Positions 5,677-11,153 of a stretch of DNA of 11,153 bases are shown here, in pieces (within the stretch, counting starts at the first letter, position 1; each line of letters begins with the position of its first letter). The translations under genes and the position numbers were made by a program. The notes beneath the pieces are model-generated. The model was given only the letters and a program-made list of their open reading frames with translations. It did not search any database and had not been told where the DNA came from. Source of the stretch: Hymenopellis radicata (taxonomy: Eukaryota; Basidiomycota; Agaricomycetes; Agaricales; Physalacriaceae); contig JADNRX010001325.1 in the NCBI GenBank assembly GCA_015501595.1, forward strand, positions 1 through 11,153. Reading direction: 5' to 3'.

Positions 5677-7688
5677 ATGCCTGCTGGCCGCCCGCGGGGT
5701 AGCAAAGATGGTCCTCGGCCTCCGGATGCACCACCAAGAGGACGTCCACGCAAATCCGGTGTGTGCTTCGTTCCAGCTGCTTTCAATGCACTGAATTTGA
5801 TCTGATACAAGCCTCTGAGCCTGCTTCAACGCCAGATATTGACATGGATCCACTCAGTGAAGATGATGAGTTCGACTTCGCAGATTCGGAATGGGATGAC
5901 GCCGAGCTCAACATCGCTATGGATAAAATAGAGAAGGATGCGAGAGCCAGTGAGTTGCATCAACTTCTTTTCAGATACAGTCTTTATATGTGTTCTAGAG
6001 GAAAAAAAACGTTTGAATGATCTCCGGGCGCGTCGACGGCGATTTGACGCGATCAAGAACGCGTCGTCCATGTCTCGCCACCGTGCGTATTTCGACTCGA
6101 AATCTGTATCTAGTAACCTAACATCCTTTCAGTTCCTTTCTTCAACCATCTACCTCCGGACACGTTGGACGATGAAGACAGCGATGAGCAGGATATTGAA
6201 ACAGATACAGAAACCGAGATGTCATCTGCTGTGGGGAATGATAGTAATGACAAGGAGGATAAGGAGGCGCGACATAGGTGAATCTCATTTCAATGGTGTT
6301 CGGGACTCTTATTCCCCGTCGTAGCATGGTTCAAAAAACCTAAGTACATGTCGACTATCGTGTACAATTACTTCGGTCGCATCATCAAGCCTATCATTCA
6401 GACCAAAACAGGCCACTCTTACTCGAAGCATGCCCTCTTCACGGGAACCAAGCCTGAGTCCCCCTCGTCGATGTGGGTTCGTCCACCCGATCCAATTCTC
6501 GCTCTCTTGAAGAATCCTCGCAACCCGAACCCACTTTTCTTACCACGTGTATTTCTGTGGCTTCCGCATCTCTTCGTTGAGAAGATGCACTGCCCAAACT
6601 GTAATCGTGTACTCGAGAAAAATGGTGCCCTTGCACCGCGCCGCGTCACTGACACCGACGGTCCATTCTTTATAGTAACTTGGTCGTACTATTGCCGTCA
6701 TGGGTGCCAAGCTTACTTCAGTGGATGGAAACACGAGCTTCTCAGCGCCATTCCCGCGTATCTTCGCCATGCGTTTCCTGCCGAACTCTCACATAAAGGC
6801 GGTCTCTCACATGCTGTTGTCAATATCTTACGAGTTGGAAATCAGAACAAAATGGGTCCAAGTGGTGTGCATGCGCTTCTTTGCGAGACACATACACGGA
6901 GGTACAACACCCTCCTCTTGCAATATCTGGAGATAATTTTGGAGCGGGAGCTTGATTTGCAAGCAAAGACGGATGCGGCAGCGGCGGGATCAGCAGGAAT
7001 GCGACAACAGACACTTACAAATCTAGTCTCGCTTGGAAAATTTCCCGAATTCGGAAGCTTTGGCGCTGTCGAGGGATATGGCGGCTACGTTCCAAGTGAG
7101 CGCTACCTCAGTGCTATGCTGAATAAGGTGATCGAGCGAGATGAGCGGGATGCTGCTCAGCATACCTCATGTATCCCACCACGTCAACTAGCCCAGGATG
7201 ACAGTTATAAGGTCTGTTATTTCTCTAGTTCTGTCTTTAGCTGTTTCTAACTATCGGTCCAAATATTAGGTAACGAAACACATGGCACAAGAAGATGGGC
7301 TGGGTCTTTGTACCGGGCTCTTTACGTGCATGTCCGACTGGTTCATTAGGGCACAGGCCTTAACCATGACGAAAGCACATGAAGAACGCATTGCTCCACT
7401 TCTTGGTATTGCGAACTCTGCAAGACATCTCGGCTATGATGAGCCTGAAATCATTTTCTCAGATGATCCTGTTAAGGTCTGTAGCTTATTCTCTGTTTTC
7501 AAGTGTACCATCTTAGTAAATGATAGGATAAGAGACTACTTGAGTCCGTCTTTCCAAGCATTGCGGCAGGATTAACTCCGGTTGCAGTTGCACACGGCCT
7601 TGATCCCTTTACACTTGCACTTGGATTGACTCCACTTTTCCTTTCAACAAGCGAACTCGTCGAAGCATCTCTTGCTCCATTCGTTTGA
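5677..7688 (+). CDS. Copy B N-terminal part: AT-hooks and DUF6729-like zinc module
   Basis: Exon 1 encodes 27 residues with two AT-hook cores, GRPRG (residues 4-8) and RGRPRK (21-26), which favours ATG 5677 as start. Exon 2 is acidic (DPLSEDDEFDF), exon 3 basic (RARRRR, a possible nuclear signal) and exon 4 acidic again (DDEDSDEQDIETDTETE). Exon 6325-7211 begins WFKKPKYMSTIVYNYFG and continues with MWVRPPDPI, a CPNC motif, then FFIVTWSYYCRHGC, FPAELSHKGGLS, NILRVGNQNKMGPSGVHALL and HTRRYNTLLLQYLE. From memory these blocks resemble the Pfam family DUF6729. Two more exons (VTKHMAQEDGLG, and SDDPVK joined to RLLESVFPSI) lead into the exonuclease. TGA at 7686-7688 follows LVEASLAPFV and cuts the frame. 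Introns are 47-81 nt. Confidence 0.6.
5759..5811 (+). other. Inferred 53-nt intron 1 of copy B gene
   Basis: Donor GTGTGT and acceptor ATACAAG fit with a CTGAT branch-like motif. It joins the AT-hook exon (RKS) to an acidic exon in phase 1 (ASEPASTPDID). Reading through the intron ends at TGA soon after. Confidence 0.6.
5950..5998 (+). other. Inferred 49-nt intron 2 of copy B gene
   Basis: A consensus donor GTGAGT and acceptor TTCTAG join KDARA to KEKKRLNDLRARRRR in phase 1. Confidence 0.65.
6083..6132 (+). other. Inferred 50-nt intron 3 of copy B gene
   Basis: Donor GTGCGT, branch CTAAC and acceptor TTTCAG are all canonical. The intron joins SMSRH to LPFFNHLPPDTLDDEDSDE in phase 1. Confidence 0.7.
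6244..6324 (+). other. Inferred intron 4 of copy B gene, donor ambiguous
   Basis: The acceptor CGTAG at 6320-6324 leads into WFKKPKYMSTIVYNYFG. Donor GTAATG at 6244 keeps the frame with an 81-nt intron. Donor GTGAAT at 6278 would give a more typical 47-nt intron but shifts the frame by one. Either the longer intron is used or there is a further small lesion here. Confidence 0.45.
7212..7269 (+). other. Inferred 58-nt intron 5 of copy B gene
   Basis: Donor AAG/GTCTGT, branch CTAAC and acceptor ATTAG fit. Phase 0 joins DDSYK to VTKHMAQEDG. Confidence 0.65.
7477..7532 (+). other. Inferred 56-nt intron 6 of copy B gene
   Basis: The donor AAG/GTCTGT is identical to that of the previous intron. 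Acceptor GATAAG gives phase 0, SDDPVK to RLLESVFPSI. Another AG six bases upstream gives a different frame and is less likely. Confidence 0.6.
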
Positions 7689-9067
7689 GATCTTGATGAC
7701 GACGACACCAAAACAAACTTCCTATCTATCAGTCTCGATGCGGAATGGAATCCATCTCGCACTGTTGGTGTATCAATTATTCAAATGGCACCACATGTCG
7801 ATTCATCCTCCATCTTTATCATTCCCGTACATCGCTTTCGAAGACTCCCTCCCTCTCTACTTCGACTTCTCATCCACAAGCGTGTATTCAAGATCGACTC
7901 GGGCGTAAAAGGGGATCTGACTAGGCTTCGTAAGCAATTTACAGAGCTTAAAGATCAGATATTCGAGATGATCGAGCTGAAGGATTACGCAATTCAACGT
8001 GGAATTCTCAAACGGCGAGAGAGCGGGTCGCTTGACGCGATGGTGCGAAAGCTTCTAGGAAAGTATCTCTGAAAGGATCCAAACATTCGCTGCAACGAGA
8101 ACTGGGAGCAGGCAATACTTGCACTGGACTTGTTGGCGTATGCCGCCTGCGATGTTTTCGCGTCGCGACTACTCTTCGAGGCAATGTCACGTAAAAATCC
8201 ACTTCCCCGAGTTACGAAGGATACTCCAGCTGGTACACAGGTAGCATTTCTAGTCCAGGAAGGAGGCGAAATTGCAGCAATCGGCAGAATTGCTGCTGAT
8301 CAGCCTTCGTCCCTTGGTGGAGTTCGGGTGGCTGTACCAACTCAAACTCGGTTGTCATTGACATTAAAACGATCCGTATACCCTCCGCCGCTGTCTTCCT
8401 CCATCAGGTTCCACGAAATCTAGCACCGGGACAACGTCAAACAAGGACGAAAGCGGGGGCAAAGTCACTTGATGCGCTTCGGACCGAATCATCGAGCAAT
8501 ATCTTCCCTATTGTCGCGCACATATCTCAGCTCTCTCTTCACTCCGACAATAAAGTTATGTCCTCACTAGCTTCCATAAACGAGGCAGACTCTTCCCATG
8601 CGCGAGAAGACAGCTCCCCATTATCTGACTCAGATCCTCCTCATCCATCCTCAAGCAACACACCAAGCCTGATTGGCAGACAATACGGGTCACTTACAGT
8701 TCTTCCTATTCCACGGGTAGACTCTCTTGAAAGTCAACCTCCCACTGCTGATGCCAACATGAATGATGATCGTACATCATCGCCGGATTCAGATGATATC
8801 AGAGAGGAGGCACCAGCAGACGAAGTGGAAATCAGGATGCTTGAAGCACATGCTGAGCAAGTGCGACGTGGTCAAGCAACACCTGATCGCCGTGATGAAG
8901 ATTCTTTCTCCGAGTCTCTAGGATTAACTGATTTCGAGAGGTTTCTCTCTGATCTCGAAGAAATCATCGCGTCGCCTCCCGATGCGGATTTGGTCTACCA
9001 AAAGGTGAAGAAGGATATTTTCCACACTTTCGACATGATTCCGACTTCCGTTCATCATGGACTATGA
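7689..9067 (+). pseudogene. Copy B DEDDy 3'-5' exonuclease domain and linker, broken
   Basis: This is a WRN/RNase D-like exonuclease. Motif I is SLDAEW with Asp at 7737 and Glu at 7743. Motif II is VFKIDSGVKGDLTRL with Asp at 7914. The helix SLDAMVRKLLGKYL and KDPNIRC follow, and motif III YAACD has Tyr at 8139 and Asp at 8151. All four acidic residues and the tyrosine of the DEDDy class are therefore present. TGA at 8070 interrupts the domain (copy A has TCA there). One G missing from the GGG run at about 8350 shifts the frame into a short LSLTLKRSVY peptide that ends within 30 codons. The later linker is open again from about 8558 and ends at the shared TGA 9065-9067. Family activity would be 3'-to-5' DNA or RNA degradation with two metal ions, but this copy cannot make an intact domain. 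Confidence 0.75.
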
Positions 9068-11153
9068 CCAGGATTTCTTTGGGCCCTCCGTGATCACCTC
9101 ATGCGGTGGGACCCAAACATACGCGAACTTGTTCACGAAGTCTGTCAGCAGAATTTCAACTGTTCATTTGAAACTATGCTGGCTCGGAACCCGCGCTGGA
9201 TTGCTGAACGATGCCCACGTCATATTCCCGCTCCTAGTATCCTCGTGCGCGCTCTTGAGTTTGTCTTTGGTGTATTCGGACATGGCACTAATGCCCGCTC
9301 GGGAGATCCGCTATTCAACCATACTGCATGGCAAAAAGCACATGCGGTTCTTCAGTTGGCACGAGAGGGCTATCTGTCTGACAATGAGGGTGTTATATTG
9401 TACGAAGAAGCAGGAGTTGACCAGTATGGTCTTCGGAAGTACGACTGCAGCCGGGGAACAAACAAAGTTGAAGGTGGACCTCATGCAGATATCTATCGCA
9501 AGTTTGGAGCACTTAACGGTATGTCACTGTTCATTTTGTATCTGTCGAAGCTCATGATGTGTTCAGCTGGGCCGCGATACACTGTGAACAGTTTGACTGA
9601 CCACCGGACGTTTTACAACCTTCAGGCCTATGCAAAATATATGTTCGGGCTCGACTGGAGGTATCATCACTCCCTAGCGATGATTAACCGAACGGCCTTT
9701 CTATTGAACTACTTGTGGGATATTGTTCCCGGAGCTAGCGCCTATGCGGATTGGATGAACGGTGACCTTTACATACAGACAGAGGAGACATTTGGAATGT
9801 GTCGCTTCCCAGGTAGGTCTCTGAAGCACTTGATCAACTCTACATACCAAAGTCATCCTTAGAATCACTCCGCGAGCGTCTCGAGATGCAATCGTACCCA
9901 GAACAGAACACTCCGTTCGCTCGGTCACTGCCACATTTCAAGGCTAACGACGAATGGCTGAGGAGCCGTCAAGCCTTGGCAATGCCTGCACGACCACCCA
10001 CTACATCAGAAGCAAGATCATACTTCTTTGCGAACATAAAAATCTTCTCAGCTCAAGCGGCACAAGACGGTAAAAGAAAAATTAATTTCGATCAATTCGC
10101 GCGCCAGTGGAATCGTACGGCAGATGGAAAAACTCGTTTCTATATAACGCCGGAGCTCTTGATGGCGTACGCGAAGGGATGGGAGCGAACCAACAACATT
10201 CGCGCATCTCAGGAAATCATTAACGACACCTTGAAAGACGTCAGTCGCAGTGCCGCTGCATTCATCGCGGACGACGTACCATTTCCATCGATTTCTGGCC
10301 CGCCATCCTTCCCTCAACCTGCCCGAGGAATTCTTGATGTTGCGGCCTTTTCGAAGACAATGTCAGGCGCGCTCGACGCATCTGCTTCACGGGGTTCAGT
10401 AGCTTGGCCAACAGTCGAGAGAAACATGGACGACGTACGCGTTGATCGCGAAACACGCGGTCAGACATCTCAGTATTCGCGAGACGCAACAAGTATCGGG
10501 GCCTCGTCTTCGAACGCGGCGGCGCTGTCCTCAAATCCAAATGCAGCAGTGGCGTCGTCCTCAAATGCGGTGGCGACGGCATCCTCGAATGCGGCAGTCG
10601 CGCCGTCTTCGAGCGCCGCATCATCTTCCACCAACACGGTGTCCTTTCCCGGAATGGTGGGCAGATCAAGGGTGCTGGGGGCAGCAATGTCTCCAAGGTT
10701 TGATGAAGGGTCCACGATAACACCAGATCGCGACGAGTTGGAATTGGGAGGGCCAGCATCCATGATTGAAGAACTAGATGACAAGTGAGTACACAAGCAG
10801 ATCATTAAAATCACTGACCAAAACGATCCAAGTTTCGACATATACAACACCGCCGATGATGCAGAACCCAGCCGTGAAAGATCCGAGTCGATGATCCAAG
10901 CTGATGATCGTCCGACAAAGCGTCGTCGTGTCGTTCCTGAGGAAGAGCGTCAACGCGGCCGACGTCGATGTCGCAGATGCAACCAGGAGGATTGTGCAGG
11001 GAACAAAGACATTTTATTATGTTCTGTTCCATGCTCGGTACCTTGCGCGGTCTGCCGGCAGACAACTGGATGTCGTGGAGTCGATAAGGGAAGAACGTGC
11101 AGTGTGCAGAACGCGAAGACGAGCAAATCGAGAGGTAAGAAGTAGTACGAGTT
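8031..11153 (+). repeat. Copy B of the 3.1-kb direct duplication
   Basis: This is the partner of 2102-5225. It is continuous on its left with the rest of the gene, so the 5.9-kb stretch 2102-8030 behaves as one unit of a head-to-tail duplication, and 8031 onward is the start of the next unit. The match continues to the window end. Confidence 0.95.
9068..11145 (+). CDS. Copy B segment: RGTNKVEGG module and Cys-rich C-terminus
   Basis: This is identical in layout to 3140-5217, with introns 9519-9566, 9813-9862 and 10785-10832. It differs from copy A at six bases, three of which change the protein: His to Arg at 9249, Pro to Arg at 10103, and Pro to Ala at 10543. The QFARQWNRT version here is plausibly ancestral to the QFAPQWNRT of copy A, since a Pro in that helix is less likely. 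The frame stays open over all four exons with no new stop, unlike the exonuclease part of the same gene. TAG at 11143-11145 ends it, 8 bases before the window edge. Confidence 0.6.

Larger units (their letters stand above)
5677..11145 (+). pseudogene. Copy B: full-length AT-hook/DUF6729/exonuclease/RGTN gene, disabled
   Basis: Ten inferred exons are 5677-5758, 5812-5949, 5999-6082, 6133-6243, 6325-7211, 7270-7476, 7533-9518, 9567-9812, 9863-10784 and 10833-11145. With the one missing base counted they total 4,977 nt, a multiple of three, for about 1,658 residues, which supports the model. Four lesions break it: TGA at 7686, TGA at 8070, loss of one G at about 8350, and TGA at 9065. The protein would be a very large nuclear-type protein with DNA-binding hooks, a zinc ribbon, a 3'-5' exonuclease and a transposase-like motif. 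I recall related multidomain proteins as a multicopy family of unknown function in mushroom-forming fungi. This has to be confirmed by a search. Confidence 0.75.

Noticed and set aside
6348..7250. A separate gene starting at ATG 6348
   Set aside because: The frame extends upstream (WFKKPKY) to a splice acceptor, and acidic and basic exons with good splice sites precede it. The start at 5677 with AT-hooks fits better.
2102..11153. Repeat-induced point mutation between the copies
   Set aside because: The differences are of mixed type, including three C/G transversions, and identity is about 99.7%. RIP would give many C-to-T changes.
1..11153. CRISPR array, rRNA, phage or viral genes
   Set aside because: No regularly spaced repeats with unique spacers, no rRNA sequence, and no capsid, polymerase or reverse transcriptase motifs were seen.

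Overview
This window looks like a repeat-rich piece of a filamentous basidiomycete genome, most likely an agaricomycete. Three things suggest this: short 47-60 nt introns with GTRNGT donors and CTAAC/CTGAC branch-like motifs; a very large multi-intron gene whose domains I associate with a multicopy family in mushroom-forming fungi; and almost no single-copy gene space. The species call is inference. No bacterial, viral or CRISPR-like feature is seen.

Positions 1-2101 hold no convincing protein gene. They contain a GT-rich simple repeat at the left edge, a foldback element with arms of about 280 bp (86-366 and 898-1180) around a loop rich in GATC motifs, a small hairpin and a 25-bp tandem repeat, a tRNA-like sequence with a pol III terminator between 9-bp direct repeats, and a 225-bp tract of AACCGGTT-type repeats that ends in a 13-bp stem-loop just before 2101.

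Positions 2102-11153 hold one tandemly duplicated gene. Sequence 2102-5225 and 8031-11153 are direct copies, about 99.7% identical by hand count (8 substitutions and one 1-nt deletion), offset by 5928-5929 bp. Copy A (left) starts abruptly inside the exonuclease domain and has no 5' half. Copy B (right) has the whole gene, from an AT-hook N-terminus at 5677 to the stop at 11143-11145. It uses ten inferred exons and would encode about 1,658 residues if intact.

The inferred protein has, in order: two AT-hooks; acidic and basic linkers; a DUF6729-like module with a CPNC/CRHGC zinc-ribbon pattern; a WRN/RNase D-type DEDDy 3'-5' exonuclease; a conserved segment; an acidic/serine-rich linker; a helical module with an RGTNKVEGGPH motif that recalls the glutamate region of some transposases; a Ser/Ala/Asn repeat linker; and a cysteine-rich C-terminal knuckle. 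This could be a DNA-binding nuclease of a selfish or transposon-related family, but no function can be shown from sequence alone.

Both copies are broken. A TGA shared at 3137 and 9065 predates the duplication. Copy B alone has TGAs at 7686 (in a part absent from copy A) and 8070 (TCA in copy A) and a 1-nt deletion at about 8350. The locus therefore shows a large gene already damaged, then duplicated in tandem with a breakpoint inside the exonuclease domain and next to a repeat tract, then still decaying.
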